Source of the DNA: Marinomonas gallaica
Lineage (GTDB): Bacteria; Pseudomonadota; Gammaproteobacteria; Pseudomonadales; Marinomonadaceae
Assembly (NCBI RefSeq): GCF_001639745.1
Contig: NZ_LTAX01000010.1
Coordinates: forward strand, 62,001-126,000
DNA: 64,000 nucleotides
Reading direction: 5' to 3'
Both the position numbers and the translations under genes were made by a program. The notes beneath the pieces were generated by a model. It had not been told where the DNA came from, did not search any database, and saw only the letters and a list, made by a program, of their open reading frames with translations. Positions 25,683 to 35,087 of the stretch are shown piece after piece; position 1 is the stretch's first letter, and each line of letters starts with the position of its first letter.

Positions 25683-25763
25683 TTAAGCGTCTTTGTTGAA
25701 CCAAAACCACCAAACAATAAATACAATCGCCGCAAAGCCCAACACATTAATAAACAATGACAT
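25683..25763 (-). CDS. 26-residue single-span membrane peptide after copA
   Basis: MSLFINVLGFAAIVFIVWWF then WFNKDA and a stop. One transmembrane helix with a Trp-rich end. It starts 10 bases after the copA stop, with AGGA overlapping that stop, so it is translated from the copA message. The sequence resembles the N-terminal anchor of the cupredoxin-like proteins that sit near copA in some Pseudomonas and Vibrio genomes, but the cupredoxin domain is absent. Too short for routine gene callers. Confidence 0.65.
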   Translation of the reverse strand: MSLFINVLGFAAIVFIVWWFWFNKDA

Positions 25764-25773
25764 TATTTAATTC

Positions 25774-28314
25774 CTATTTCACAAGTGGCTTAAACAAACG
25801 TAACCGATTTGCATTCAATACGACCGTAACGGATGAAAGCGACATCGCGGCCCCAGCAACTACTGGACTCAGTAGCCACCCCGTAAATGGAAACAATAAC
25901 CCCGCCGCGATTGGAATACCCAAGGCATTGTAGCCAAAAGCTCCCCAAAGATTTTGTTTGATGTTACTGAGGGTCGCTTTACTGATGGCGATCACACTGG
26001 CGATATTATTTAAATCATTACCAATCAGCGTGATGTCGGCACTTTCCATCGCCACATCTGTTCCGCCTCCCATGGCAAAGCCAACGTCCGCTTGAGCCAG
26101 TGCCGGAGCATCATTAATACCATCGCCAATCATGCCAACCACTTCGCCTTTGGCTTGTAATTGTTTCACATAATCCAGCTTATCTTGTGGACGCATGTTC
26201 GCTTTGTAATGATCAATCGATACATCCTGAGCGACCGCTTTAGCAGTCGCTTCATTATCACCAGTGAGCATGATCACTGTGATATTCTCTTTGTGCAGAT
26301 GTGTGATTGCTTCACGAGCCGTTGACTTGATTTCATCTTCTATCAAAAACACAGCCTGAATAGTCTGTTCATTAGCCAAGTAAACTTTAGAACCCACTAT
26401 TGCATCATTTTTGTCTTCAATAACAAGGTTATGACTTTTCATCAGTGCTTCATTACCGAGAAGATAAAGCTTATTTTCAATCTTTGCTTTGACCCCTTGT
26501 CCATTTACAGACTCAAACTCTGTGACTTGCAAAGAATCCGATTGGTTAGAGTGCTCTGCGTATTCTAGGAGCGCCTGCGCAAGCGGATGATTGGCCCCAG
26601 ACTCTAAAGCATAAACAATCGCTTTCACTTTATCTTCGTCGTGATGCAGTGTTACGTCCGTGACTTTAGGCTTACCTTCAGTGATGGTGCCCGTTTTGTC
26701 CAAAACGATAGTGGTGATTTCACTGGCTTTTTGTAAGGCGTCTCCATTGCGAATCAAGCCCCCATACTCAGCGGCTTTGCCGACTCCGATCATAGTAGAG
26801 ATAGGCGTTGCCAAACCTAACGCGCATGGACAAGCAATAATCAGTACGGATACAGCGGCAACCAACATGTTAACGGCGACAGGTTGAGGGCCAAAGTTAA
26901 ACCAAGCCAGCGCTGAACAAATTGCGATAATCATAACGCTTGGCACAAATACCGCCGACACTTTGTCGGCTAAGCGACTAATTGGTGGCTTTGAGTTTTG
27001 AGCTTTGCCTACCATGCTGATGATCTGTGCTAATAACGTATCGCCACCCACTTTCGTTGCACGATACACAATGCTCCCATTACCATTTACCGTCCCTGCT
27101 GAAACCGCATCTCCCTTAGATTTCTCCACTGGGATAGGTTCTCCAGTGAGCATGGACTCATTAATCGATGAACTTCCCTCAGTGACTAAACCATCTACTG
27201 GAATTTTCTCACCGGCTTTGACTCGAATAAAATCGTCTATAGCGATGTCAGATACGCCTATTTCGTAGGTTTTGTCGTTACGAATGACGGTTGCCTTACT
27301 TGGACGAAGGTCTAGTAAGCGCTTTAATGCCGCGCTGGTTTTGCCGCGCGCACGTACTTCAAGTGCTTGACCTAAGTTGATCAAACCTAGAATCATCGTA
27401 CTGGCTTCAAAATATAAATGCCGCGCATTGCTTGGCAGCCATTCAGGGTTCAAGACGACGGCCATTGAATACAGCCATGCAGACCCAGTACCAATAGCGA
27501 TTAAGGTGTCCATATTGCTATGGCGATGTTTGAAAGCTCGCCAAGCACTGCTGTAATAATGACGCCCTGCGTACACCATTACTAACAAGGAAATAAGACC
27601 AACAGCTCCCCATATCATTTGATCGTGCGTGGTTTCAACATGCATGGAGCCACCAAGCAAGCCCCAAAGCATGAGCGGCCCCCCTACAACCAACCCCGCA
27701 ACAGAGTAGCGAACTTTCCTCAGGTACTCTTTTTTCTCTTGTTGAGCGCGCTCATCTTGAGCTTTTGCAGGATCAACAATTTGTTCCGCACCATAACCCG
27801 CATCTTGTATCGCTTTAATCAGCTCATCTGTACTGGCATTCCCTGATACCTGAGCAGTTCGACTCGCAAAATTAACATCCGCATGCGTTACAGTTGGTAA
27901 AGCGTCGAGCGCTTTTTGAATCGTGTTAACACAACCCGCACAGGTGATTCCTGACAAGGATAATTGTATGCCTTCATCGACGTTTTTATTTGACTGAGCG
28001 TGATCATCATCACTAGGTTTGGAACTGAATGCCTCATCCAGATGAGCATTCGATTGTGTGTTGTTATCTAGATGAGCAGGTTCATTAAAAGCCCCTTGAT
28101 AGTGAAACCCTGAAGACTCAATAACAGTCACAATCTGCTCTGAATCTAATATACTTTCAACAACTAAGCGATTCTCCTTTGGGTACCCTGTCACGTCAGC
28201 ATGAGGATCATGGTGCTCTATGGCTTTGCGCACCTTACTCACACATCCCTGGCAGGACATACCAGATACATTAAGCTCCAAAGTGCGCGCTGTATTCTTC
28301 TCTGTCATGCTCAT
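25774..28314 (-). CDS. copA: Cu(+)-exporting P-type ATPase
   Basis: P1B-1 ATPase that pumps Cu(I) out of the cytoplasm. The 846 residues have two N-terminal HMA domains with CxxC (GMSCQGC near 20 and GITCAGC near 125) joined by a polar, His/Asp-rich linker; eight membrane helices; the CPC ion motif in [11 protein letters not shown] near 495; the phosphorylated Asp in DKTGT near 537; HP locus in NHPLAQ; and [10 protein letters not shown]. The last helices contain YNALGIP and [12 protein letters not shown], the Cu(I)-selective residues. Start 28314 has AAGGAG 7 bases upstream and overlaps the merR stop by 4 bases. Confidence 0.96.
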   Translation of the reverse strand: MSMTEKNTARTLELNVSGMSCQGCVSKVRKAIEHHDPHADVTGYPKENRLVVESILDSEQIVTVIESSGFHYQGAFNEPAHLDNNTQSNAHLDEAFSSKPSDDDHAQSNKNVDEGIQLSLSGITCAGCVNTIQKALDALPTVTHADVNFASRTAQVSGNASTDELIKAIQDAGYGAEQIVDPAKAQDERAQQEKKEYLRKVRYSVAGLVVGGPLMLWGLLGGSMHVETTHDQMIWGAVGLISLLVMVYAGRHYYSSAWRAFKHRHSNMDTLIAIGTGSAWLYSMAVVLNPEWLPSNARHLYFEASTMILGLINLGQALEVRARGKTSAALKRLLDLRPSKATVIRNDKTYEIGVSDIAIDDFIRVKAGEKIPVDGLVTEGSSSINESMLTGEPIPVEKSKGDAVSAGTVNGNGSIVYRATKVGGDTLLAQIISMVGKAQNSKPPISRLADKVSAVFVPSVMIIAICSALAWFNFGPQPVAVNMLVAAVSVLIIACPCALGLATPISTMIGVGKAAEYGGLIRNGDALQKASEITTIVLDKTGTITEGKPKVTDVTLHHDEDKVKAIVYALESGANHPLAQALLEYAEHSNQSDSLQVTEFESVNGQGVKAKIENKLYLLGNEALMKSHNLVIEDKNDAIVGSKVYLANEQTIQAVFLIEDEIKSTAREAITHLHKENITVIMLTGDNEATAKAVAQDVSIDHYKANMRPQDKLDYVKQLQAKGEVVGMIGDGINDAPALAQADVGFAMGGGTDVAMESADITLIGNDLNNIASVIAISKATLSNIKQNLWGAFGYNALGIPIAAGLLFPFTGWLLSPVVAGAAMSLSSVTVVLNANRLRLFKPLVK

Positions 28315-28745
28315 GCTTGATCTCCTTTCGAACAACATTCAGGGTTTTCCCATTCCTCAATAAGACAACATATAGAGTGCCCATTTGGCACACCGTCGGC
28401 CATCTCTTCCCAAGCTGCTAAGGCGGTTTCCATTTTTGCTAGATGAGATTGCAACTGAGCAATCTGCTGTCGAATCTCAGGGACTTTTTGACTCAACAAA
28501 TCTCTAACAAGAGGACATGGCGAATCACCAGAATCGGCTTGATCTAAAATTTCTTTTATTTGCTTAACGCTAAAACCAAGTTCTCTAGCTTGCTGTATAA
28601 AACGCAGTCGTCTACGGGCTTCGATACTGTATTCTTGATAACCATTATTGGGGTTACGACTCGCAATAATGAGACCTTCGCGGGTGTAATAACGAACGGT
28701 TTCACTTGTCACATCTGCAAATTTAGCTAATTCACTGACTTTCAT
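28311..28745 (-). CDS. MerR-family copper/metal regulator of the copA operon
   Basis: 144 residues: [20 protein letters not shown] is the MerR helix-turn-helix, followed by the dimerisation coil and the metal loop. At the position of CueR Ser77 this protein has Cys ([10 protein letters not shown]), as in Zn, Pb and Hg sensors, and the C-terminal loop has [11 protein letters not shown] and ECC. It therefore differs from E. coli CueR although it drives a copper ATPase. Start 28745 has GGAG 6 bases upstream. Its own promoter has the MerR-type operator. Stop overlaps the copA start by 4 bases. Confidence 0.9.
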   Translation of the reverse strand: MKVSELAKFADVTSETVRYYTREGLIIASRNPNNGYQEYSIEARRRLRFIQQARELGFSVKQIKEILDQADSGDSPCPLVRDLLSQKVPEIRQQIAQLQSHLAKMETALAAWEEMADGVPNGHSICCLIEEWENPECCSKGDQA

Positions 28746-28772
28746 AACTGACTCCAATGATTGAATACTTTC

Positions 28773-28804
28773 AGTTTAAAACCTATGTGTAACACATAGG
28801 TCAA
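28773..28804 (-). promoter_or_regulatory. MerR-type promoter and operator of merR-copA
   Basis: On the minus strand TTGACC (-35, 28804-28799) and TAAACT (-10, 28778-28773) are separated by 20 bases. The spacer is filled by a perfect dyad, 28781-28801, ACCTATGTGT-A-ACACATAGGT. The long spacer with a centred palindrome is the hallmark of MerR-family activation by DNA distortion. Confidence 0.85.
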
Positions 28805-28898
28805 ATGCATTTTCAAAATTAACTCAATAACGAAGCAGACAGCGGCAAATCGACTGGGTAAAGTAGAGCTCTTTTATCTTCTACCTATTTGACCTTTT

Positions 28899-29783
28899 AT
28901 GATGACAGCATTTATCACGGCGTTAACACCCGTTATATTATTAGCAAGCCTTGGTTTTTTATTGGCAAAAAGTACACCGTATTTAGACAATCCGCAGCTG
29001 AGTAGCCTAGTTTCTAATATCGGCCTGCCGGCTCTTTTACTAACAGCCGTTTTAAAAATGAATATGGATTTTGGAGGAATGCTTTTAATTGTAGCGGCCA
29101 CCCTTTCCTGTTTAGCCGGCATGGCCGCAGTCTCGTTTGTTTTTTTGAAAACGGTGAGGCTTTCCACTCAATTCTATTTAGCACCGCTGGTTAACCCAAA
29201 TACAGGCAACCTTGGCATTCCAATCGCTTACGCATTATTTGGTACAGAAGGACTCGCTACAGCCGTGGTCGTCAGCTCCGTAGTCCAAGTTAGTCACTTT
29301 ACATTAGGTGTAGGCTTTATGTCCGGCGATTACCATCCGAAGCAACTATTAAAGAATGGGCCTGTGGTCGCTTTATTGTTAGGTTTATTGTCACTGGGAT
29401 TAGGGGTGTCACTCCCAACGCCCCTAATGAGCACGCTAGAAATGTTAAGCGCAATAACTTTACCGATTATGTTGATGCTACTTGGCAAGTCGTTAGCGAA
29501 CTTAAACTTTAGCGATTCAACCAAACTGTATCGTACCATTGGATTGGCCTGTTTTAGACCAATCGTTGGGGTTTTGATAGCGTCATTAATAGTACCGTGG
29601 TTTGGTTTCAACTCTGCTCAAGAAGCGACCATCATTGCTTTACAAGGCATGTCTGTCGCTGTCATTAGCTATATGCTAGCAACTAAGTTCGCGGGCCCTA
29701 AAGATGAAATAGCCTTAATGATCCTGATTTCATTACCTATTTCATTAATCTCAGCTGCAGCAGTGTGGTGGCTATACCAATAA
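28899..29783 (+). CDS. AEC-family transporter
   Basis: 294 residues with about 10 membrane helices. It has the auxin efflux carrier (PF03547) layout: two five-helix halves, NIGLPALLLTAVLKM, and NPNTGNLGIPIAYALFG, where the Asn-Pro-Asn-Thr-Gly motif is typical. Bacterial members transport organic acids or amino acid derivatives; the substrate here is unknown. It diverges from merR-copA but its promoter side lies away from the MerR operator, so copper control is not implied. Confidence 0.87.
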   Translation: MMTAFITALTPVILLASLGFLLAKSTPYLDNPQLSSLVSNIGLPALLLTAVLKMNMDFGGMLLIVAATLSCLAGMAAVSFVFLKTVRLSTQFYLAPLVNPNTGNLGIPIAYALFGTEGLATAVVVSSVVQVSHFTLGVGFMSGDYHPKQLLKNGPVVALLLGLLSLGLGVSLPTPLMSTLEMLSAITLPIMLMLLGKSLANLNFSDSTKLYRTIGLACFRPIVGVLIASLIVPWFGFNSAQEATIIALQGMSVAVISYMLATKFAGPKDEIALMILISLPISLISAAAVWWLYQ

Positions 29784-29817
29784 AAAACGGCCAGGTGCCA
29801 TGAAGCACTCTGGCCTA
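29783..29817 (-). terminator. intrinsic terminator of the DUF411 gene
   Basis: On the minus strand GGCCAG-ag-TGC, loop, GCA-c-CTGGCC, then G and TTTTTT. It also lies just after the AEC gene stop on the plus strand, where the T-run is absent. Confidence 0.7.
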
Positions 29818-29822
29818 TCTGA

Positions 29823-30317
29823 TTAGTATTGGTCTTCAGGCTGATTAATTTCTGCGTACGGTGAAACAGAGCCGTCATCATTTAACAACAATACTGAGTA
29901 CGACATAAATTGATTGTTGTACTCCATGCCCGGTGAGCCAATTGGCATGGCTGGGACAATCAACCCAAGAGCACCTTCAGGTGGGTTTGCTAAGAACTGA
30001 GTGACAAATTTAGCCGGTATATGACCTTCAAAGATAAACCCTTCTTTTGAAATGGCAGTATGACAAGAACGAGCATTGGCTGGTACACCGGACCGATTCT
30101 TAAGCTCCGTAAGGTTCGAGGCGTGATGTAATAGGGTTTTATAACCGTTTTCCTTCATATGCTCTACCCAACCGGTACAGCAACCGCATGTTGGGCTTTT
30201 GTGTACATCAATAACTTTCTGAACCACGCTGGTATCGCTGGCAGCAATTGCTCCACCGGCGAAAAGAGAGACATTTAAACTCAATAAAGTGGTAAGAATG
30301 GACGTTCTGTTTATCAT
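29823..30317 (-). CDS. exported DUF411 metal-binding protein
   Basis: 164 residues with a signal peptide (ILTTLLSLNVSLFAGGAIA) and the DUF411 signature HKSPTCGCCTGWVEHMK (Cys 44, 46, 47), a further Cys in ARSCHTA, and IPAKFVTQFLANPPEGALG. DUF411 proteins are periplasmic and occur in copper resistance loci. The last residues include GSPGMEY. It follows the Cys-rich protein gene at 30370-30681 by 52 bases on the same strand. The copper role is inferred from family and from the nearby copA. Confidence 0.88.
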   Translation of the reverse strand: MINRTSILTTLLSLNVSLFAGGAIAASDTSVVQKVIDVHKSPTCGCCTGWVEHMKENGYKTLLHHASNLTELKNRSGVPANARSCHTAISKEGFIFEGHIPAKFVTQFLANPPEGALGLIVPAMPIGSPGMEYNNQFMSYSVLLLNDDGSVSPYAEINQPEDQY

Positions 30318-30369
30318 GGTATGACTCCAAAATGCATACGTGTTAAAGCGACTTTAATTACAGTTGAAT

Positions 30370-30681
30370 TTAAGCGTTTGCTTTTTTTGGAGGGCGCTCA
30401 AATGGCTCAGAAAACCACAGAGGTTTTGCGTTAGGATACCTTTCAGGCTTGATAATATTGGCCCTACGGCTGGTAAGGTTCTGGGGCGGCATTGCGTAAA
30501 TCGCATGACATATAAAACAGCAGGATACTTTTATACAGTTTTCATCAATGTAATGATGCGATGCTGGCGCGCGCGTCATTACGCCCACAATGCGTGTTGT
30601 ATCATGAGTGCTGGCATTAAGTGAACTAGAAAAGCTGAACATGCTCAGTAAAATACAGCTAATCACGAATAGTAATCTCAT
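30370..30681 (-). CDS. exported Cys-rich protein next to DUF411 gene
   Basis: 103 residues with a signal peptide (MRLLFVISCILLSMFSFSSS) and a compact Cys cluster NCIKVSCCFICHAIYAMPP, then a Pro-rich end PLWFSEPFERPPKK. This resembles the small DUF2946/CopL-like copper proteins in general shape; assignment is not firm. The frame is open to 30738; neither start has a clear ribosome site, so the signal peptide decides. Likely in one transcript with the DUF411 gene. Confidence 0.6.
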   Translation of the reverse strand: MRLLFVISCILLSMFSFSSSLNASTHDTTRIVGVMTRAPASHHYIDENCIKVSCCFICHAIYAMPPQNLTSRRANIIKPERYPNAKPLWFSEPFERPPKKANA

Positions 30682-30847
30682 AGGCGATAAAAATTGATGC
30701 ACCGTAAAAGTCGGTACTAATCTTATCAGCTCGGACATGAATTAAATCTGACTCAAGTTCTAAATCCCATGATTTACCTTAATTATACGTCATGTTTACA
30801 TGATTTGAATAAAGTACATATCTGTTTACAGAGCTGATCTATAGGCG

Positions 30848-30873
30848 AAAAAAAGAGACTCAAAGCCTCTTTC
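30848..30873 (-). terminator. intrinsic terminator of pyrC
   Basis: On the minus strand AAAGAG-g-CT, loop TTG, AG-t-CTCTTT followed by a T-run. It lies 31 bases after the pyrC stop. Confidence 0.8.
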
Positions 30874-30903
30874 TTGTACATCGTATACTGTCTTGTACTT
30901 TGA

Positions 30904-31941
30904 CTACGCTTTTAATCGCCAGCCAACCGTTTTACCCGCATAAAATGGTACGATCGGCTCATCAGATGGAAGCATAATCGAATCAGGTACCACCCACTCA
31001 TCACGTACAAGCGTAATGGTATCCGCATTACGAGGCAAACCGTAGAAATCTGCACCATGTAGACTTGCAAAGCCTTCTAATTTATCTAATGCATCCAGTT
31101 CATCAAACACTTGCGTGTAGAGCTCTATCGCAGACCACGCACTGTAACAACCAGCACAACCACAGCTTGATTCTTTACGATGTTGGGCATGCGGCGCAGA
31201 GTCTGTGCCTAAAAAGAACTTTGATGAGCCTGATTTCACCGCAGCTCGAAGTGCTTCTTGGTGTGTAGAACGCTTCAACACAGGTAAGCAATAGTTATGT
31301 GGACGTATACCGCCATCTAGCATGTCATTACGATTTAGCAATAAATGCTGTGGTGTGATCGTTGCGGCAACACCGTCACGTGCAGACATGACAAAATCTG
31401 CTGCGTCTTTGGTGGTGATGTGCTCAAACACAACTTTTAATGTTGGAATACGCTCAACGATTTTAATTAAATGCTGATCAATAAACTCTTTTTCACGGTC
31501 AAAAATGTCAATATGTTTCTGCGTCACTTCACCATGAACCAGCAATAACATACCTTCATCAGCAAGTGTTTCAAACACAGGATACAAAGAATCCAATGAA
31601 CTAACACCCGAATCAGAATTTGTCGTTGCACCTGCGGGATACATCTTAGCAGCGACAACACCTGCCGCTTTCGCAGCACGGATATCTTCTACCGACGTTT
31701 TATCTGTCAAATAAATAGTCATTAATGGCGTGAAATCTGAACCGACAGGAATGGCTGCTTCAATACGGCTACGATAAGCCACAGCAAGTTCAGCATTTAT
31801 AACAGGGGGAACAAGGTTTGGCATGACAATCGCACGAGCAAAACAGCGTGCTGTTGCTGCTACAGTTTCCTTAAGCATATCCCCATCACGAAAGTGTAAA
31901 TGCCAATCATCGGGACGAATAATCGTAATTTGATCCATCAC
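30904..31941 (-). CDS. pyrC: dihydroorotase
   Basis: Zinc amidohydrolase that interconverts carbamoyl-aspartate and dihydroorotate in pyrimidine synthesis. The 345 residues match E. coli PyrC (348) and the class II type. Metal ligands are in [13 protein letters not shown] (HxH at residues 14-16), the carboxylated Lys in [21 protein letters not shown], and [10 protein letters not shown]; the catalytic Asp is in [10 protein letters not shown]. The gene stands alone between its terminator and the deaD terminator. Confidence 0.97.
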   Translation of the reverse strand: MMDQITIIRPDDWHLHFRDGDMLKETVAATARCFARAIVMPNLVPPVINAELAVAYRSRIEAAIPVGSDFTPLMTIYLTDKTSVEDIRAAKAAGVVAAKMYPAGATTNSDSGVSSLDSLYPVFETLADEGMLLLVHGEVTQKHIDIFDREKEFIDQHLIKIVERIPTLKVVFEHITTKDAADFVMSARDGVAATITPQHLLLNRNDMLDGGIRPHNYCLPVLKRSTHQEALRAAVKSGSSKFFLGTDSAPHAQHRKESSCGCAGCYSAWSAIELYTQVFDELDALDKLEGFASLHGADFYGLPRNADTITLVRDEWVVPDSIMLPSDEPIVPFYAGKTVGWRLKA

Positions 31942-32016
31942 TAAACCTGCCTATCTCTATTTTTTACCGTTATCGCACGAGTCTATTAAATACACCATGC
32001 GTAAATATTGTTCATT

Positions 32017-32043
32017 AAAAAGCCGAGCTAGGCTCGGCTTTTT
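32017..32043. terminator. symmetrical intrinsic terminator between pyrC promoter and deaD
   Basis: AAAAAGCCGAGC, loop TAG, GCTCGGCTTTTT; a perfect stem with A-run and T-run, so it works in both directions. Its main role is to end the deaD transcript on the minus strand. Confidence 0.92.
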
Positions 32044-32047
32044 GCAA

Positions 32048-33889
32048 TTAACTGTCGTTCGAACGAGGAGGACGCGGTTTGCGTTCCTTACCACTCGGTG
32101 CACCACTACGTGGTGGCTTGCGATCGTTACTTGGACGACGGCGAGCATTACCTGCAGGACGCTCAGCACGTGGTTCGAAAGCTTTCTCACCAGCATCTTC
32201 TAGTGCAGTTAGATCACAGCGTTGACCACAAACACGCGTCTTAGCCAATTTGCTAAGTGCTTGCTTGTCCATTTTCGCTGGAAGATCAACCGTTGCAAAA
32301 TCTTCAAAGATTTCGATGTGACCGATTAAACGGCTATCTAGATCAGCTTCATTTGCAATCGCACCCACGATGTTGCCTGGCTTAACACCATCACGATAAC
32401 CGACTTTCAGGATGAAACGTTTCATTTCAACTGATGGGTCATCTTTAAGTGGCATTGCTTCTTTAGTAACATTACGCGGCTTATTGTTACGTGGTGCGCG
32501 TTCGCGTTCACCACGATCTGGTCGATCGCCACGCTCAGAACGCTCACGAGGAGCTCTAACTTCAGCCTCTTTCAACACTAATGGCGTTTTCTCTTGAGCC
32601 ATGAATGCTAGTGCTGCAGCAATTTTGGTTGGGTCAACTTCGTTATCTTTCTGATAGCCTTCCATCAGTTCAATAAAGAAGTCTAGATCGGTATTATCAA
32701 TTGTATCTGTAATACGGTCTTTAAAACGAGTGATACGCTGCTCATTGATATCGGACGCAGTTGGAAGCTGCATACGCTCAATTACTTGGCGAGTAGCACG
32801 TTCAATTTGTTGCAACATACGACGTTCGCGATGACCAACGAATAGAATCGCAGTGCCTGAACGACCTGCACGACCAGTACGACCGATACGGTGAACGTAA
32901 GACTCAGTATCGTAAGGAATGTCATAGTTTACAACATGGCTTACACGTTCAACGTCAAGACCACGAGCTACAACATCTGTCGCAACCAAGATGTCAATTT
33001 GACCTTTCTTGATACGGTCAACAGTACGCTCACGAAGGTTTTGGCTGATATCACCATTCAACGCTTCACACGCATGGCCACGAGCCGTTAGCTTTTCAGC
33101 CAGTTCAACGGTTGCTGCTTTGGTACGTACGAAAATGATCATACCGTCGTGTTCATTCATTTCTAGGATACGAGTTAACGCATCTAGCTTATGAAGACCG
33201 CTTACTTGCCAGTATTTCTGGGTAATCGTCATAGCTGTAGACGTTTTAGTCTGAATCTTAACTTCTTTAGGATTGTTAAGATGCTGGTTAGCTACTTTAC
33301 GAATAACCGAAGGCATTGTTGCAGAGAACAAAGCAATTTGGCGTGTTTTAGGCGTGTGCTCAAGAATCCACTCAACATCGTCGATGAATCCCATGCGAAG
33401 CATTTCATCGGCTTCATCAAGTACTAGCGCTTGTAAGCCATCCAGTACAAGCGTCTTACGACGAATGTGATCCATTACACGGCCTGGTGTGCCGACTACA
33501 ACTTGCGCACCACGTTTAAGTTGACGTAATTGCGAGTCATATGACATACCACCGTAAATCGGTAATACATGGAAATTAGGAATGTGGCGAGCGTAGCTCT
33601 GAAACGCTTCAGAAACTTGAATAGCCAACTCACGAGTTGGCGCCAACACCAATAACTGTGGAAATTTGTTTGCTACATCAATGCGAGATAGCAATGGCAG
33701 TGCGAAAGCCGCCGTCTTACCCGTACCTGTCTGCGCTTGTCCTAGAAGGTCATGCCCTTCTAACAAAAATGGGATACTTTGCGCCTGAATGGCAGAGGGT
33801 TGTTCGTAACCTAGTTCGTTTACCGCTTTAAGAATTGGGGCGGCCAGACCCAGAGAATCAAAAGTAGGCTGAATATCAGCGTCAGACAT
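32048..33889 (-). CDS. deaD: DEAD-box RNA helicase DeaD/CsdA
   Basis: ATP-dependent RNA helicase for ribosome assembly and mRNA decay in the cold. The 613 residues match E. coli DeaD (629). Visible: Q motif (GYEQPSAIQ), AQTGTGKTAAF, LDEADEMLRMGF, SATMP, HRIGRTGRAGR, a DbpA-like RNA-binding domain (MKRFILKVGYRDGVKPGNIVG), and a basic Arg/Pro-rich tail. The frame opens at 33949, but MSDADIQ at 33889 is the family start. It shares the window with rhlB, a second helicase of the same fold. Confidence 0.95.
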   Translation of the reverse strand: MSDADIQPTFDSLGLAAPILKAVNELGYEQPSAIQAQSIPFLLEGHDLLGQAQTGTGKTAAFALPLLSRIDVANKFPQLLVLAPTRELAIQVSEAFQSYARHIPNFHVLPIYGGMSYDSQLRQLKRGAQVVVGTPGRVMDHIRRKTLVLDGLQALVLDEADEMLRMGFIDDVEWILEHTPKTRQIALFSATMPSVIRKVANQHLNNPKEVKIQTKTSTAMTITQKYWQVSGLHKLDALTRILEMNEHDGMIIFVRTKAATVELAEKLTARGHACEALNGDISQNLRERTVDRIKKGQIDILVATDVVARGLDVERVSHVVNYDIPYDTESYVHRIGRTGRAGRSGTAILFVGHRERRMLQQIERATRQVIERMQLPTASDINEQRITRFKDRITDTIDNTDLDFFIELMEGYQKDNEVDPTKIAAALAFMAQEKTPLVLKEAEVRAPRERSERGDRPDRGERERAPRNNKPRNVTKEAMPLKDDPSVEMKRFILKVGYRDGVKPGNIVGAIANEADLDSRLIGHIEIFEDFATVDLPAKMDKQALSKLAKTRVCGQRCDLTALEDAGEKAFEPRAERPAGNARRRPSNDRKPPRSGAPSGKERKPRPPRSNDS

Positions 33890-34038
33890 GTAGATTGTAA
33901 CCTTTAAATAGGATAAGAGACGTGCGAGTGTTCGCACCGAAAAAATCAATCGCGTATTCTAATGTAAAAACATAGATTATGCTAGCTCTTATACCTAGCC
34001 ACTCAAAACATTCTAAATGTTATGTATTTTACGACTGA

Positions 34039-35064
34039 TTAAGGATGTGCTTTTGAATCTAGCAGAATTGCCAACCAACGCATCTTAGGGTTGGTTTCAA
34101 AAGCAAACTTTAAAATGATTGTTAATGGGATAGATAATAGCATACCTACGGGACCAAATACCCATCCCCATAGCATTAATGACAAAAATACTACTAATGG
34201 TGACAAACCGACACCTTTACCCATAAACCTAGGCTCGATGAAATTCCCCATCACTAAATTGACCAGTATGAACCCTAATCCCGTTAACAATGCGTCAAAC
34301 GTGCCCAATTGAACAAAGGCTAGGAACATCGCCGGAATCGCCGCAATAATAGAACCAATGTTGGGTATGAAGTTTAGCAAGAAAGCGCAGACCCCCCACA
34401 GGATAGGAAAATCCACACCTAGTACAGACACCCAAATACCGATAAACAATCCAGTCGCGATACTGATCAGTGTTTTAATCATTAAGTATCGATTCACTGT
34501 TGTGATAAATCGCTCAATCTTTTCCATTGATGAATCAGCATCATCCAATGCATAACTGAGTTTTTTTGGTATCTCAGCCGCTTCCAGCAAGATAAACACA
34601 ACGATCATCACTACTAGAAAGACATTGGTTAACACGCTACCCAAGCTTGTTAATGTATTCGTGAATAAATTCATCAGAGACGAAGGATCGACATAGCTTT
34701 TGATTTGCTGATAAGAAATGTTAATCCCAACACCATTTAATTGGGTAAACACTGTCGACATTTCTTGTCCAAAGCGTTCACGATAGGTTGGCAATTGTTG
34801 CGAGAAATTATCGAGCGAAGCGGCCACTAGTAATCCAATCGACCCTAAACAAGCCAAGATGATCAGCACAATGATGATAATCGATATCCAAATGGGCACA
34901 TTGTAGCGTCTGAGGGTGTTTTGCAATGGTGAACAAATAATCGCAATAAACACCGATAGCATGAAAGGAACAACAATCTGTGATGCTTCCTTTAACCCTG
35001 CAATGATCAAGATAAAAGCCGCTATTGCTAATAGCCATTGTGTTGTACCTCGAGAATCGCTCAT
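34039..35064 (-). CDS. AI-2E family transporter (PerM-like permease)
   Basis: 341-residue membrane protein of the AI-2E transporter family (PF01594), with seven or eight helices, a hydrophobic N-terminal pair, a coiled soluble segment near residues 95-140, and the typical C-terminal repeats LNFIPNIGSIIAAIPA and EPRFMGKGVGLSPLVV. Family members include TqsA, suggested to export autoinducer-2, and Na+/H+ antiporters, so the substrate is uncertain. Start 35064 has AAGGAG 8 bases upstream; the codon at 35088 would overlap the sbcB stop. Confidence 0.88.
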   Translation of the reverse strand: MSDSRGTTQWLLAIAAFILIIAGLKEASQIVVPFMLSVFIAIICSPLQNTLRRYNVPIWISIIIIVLIILACLGSIGLLVAASLDNFSQQLPTYRERFGQEMSTVFTQLNGVGINISYQQIKSYVDPSSLMNLFTNTLTSLGSVLTNVFLVVMIVVFILLEAAEIPKKLSYALDDADSSMEKIERFITTVNRYLMIKTLISIATGLFIGIWVSVLGVDFPILWGVCAFLLNFIPNIGSIIAAIPAMFLAFVQLGTFDALLTGLGFILVNLVMGNFIEPRFMGKGVGLSPLVVFLSLMLWGWVFGPVGMLLSIPLTIILKFAFETNPKMRWLAILLDSKAHP

Positions 35065-35087
35065 TCGCCCTACTCCTTTGTGTCCCA

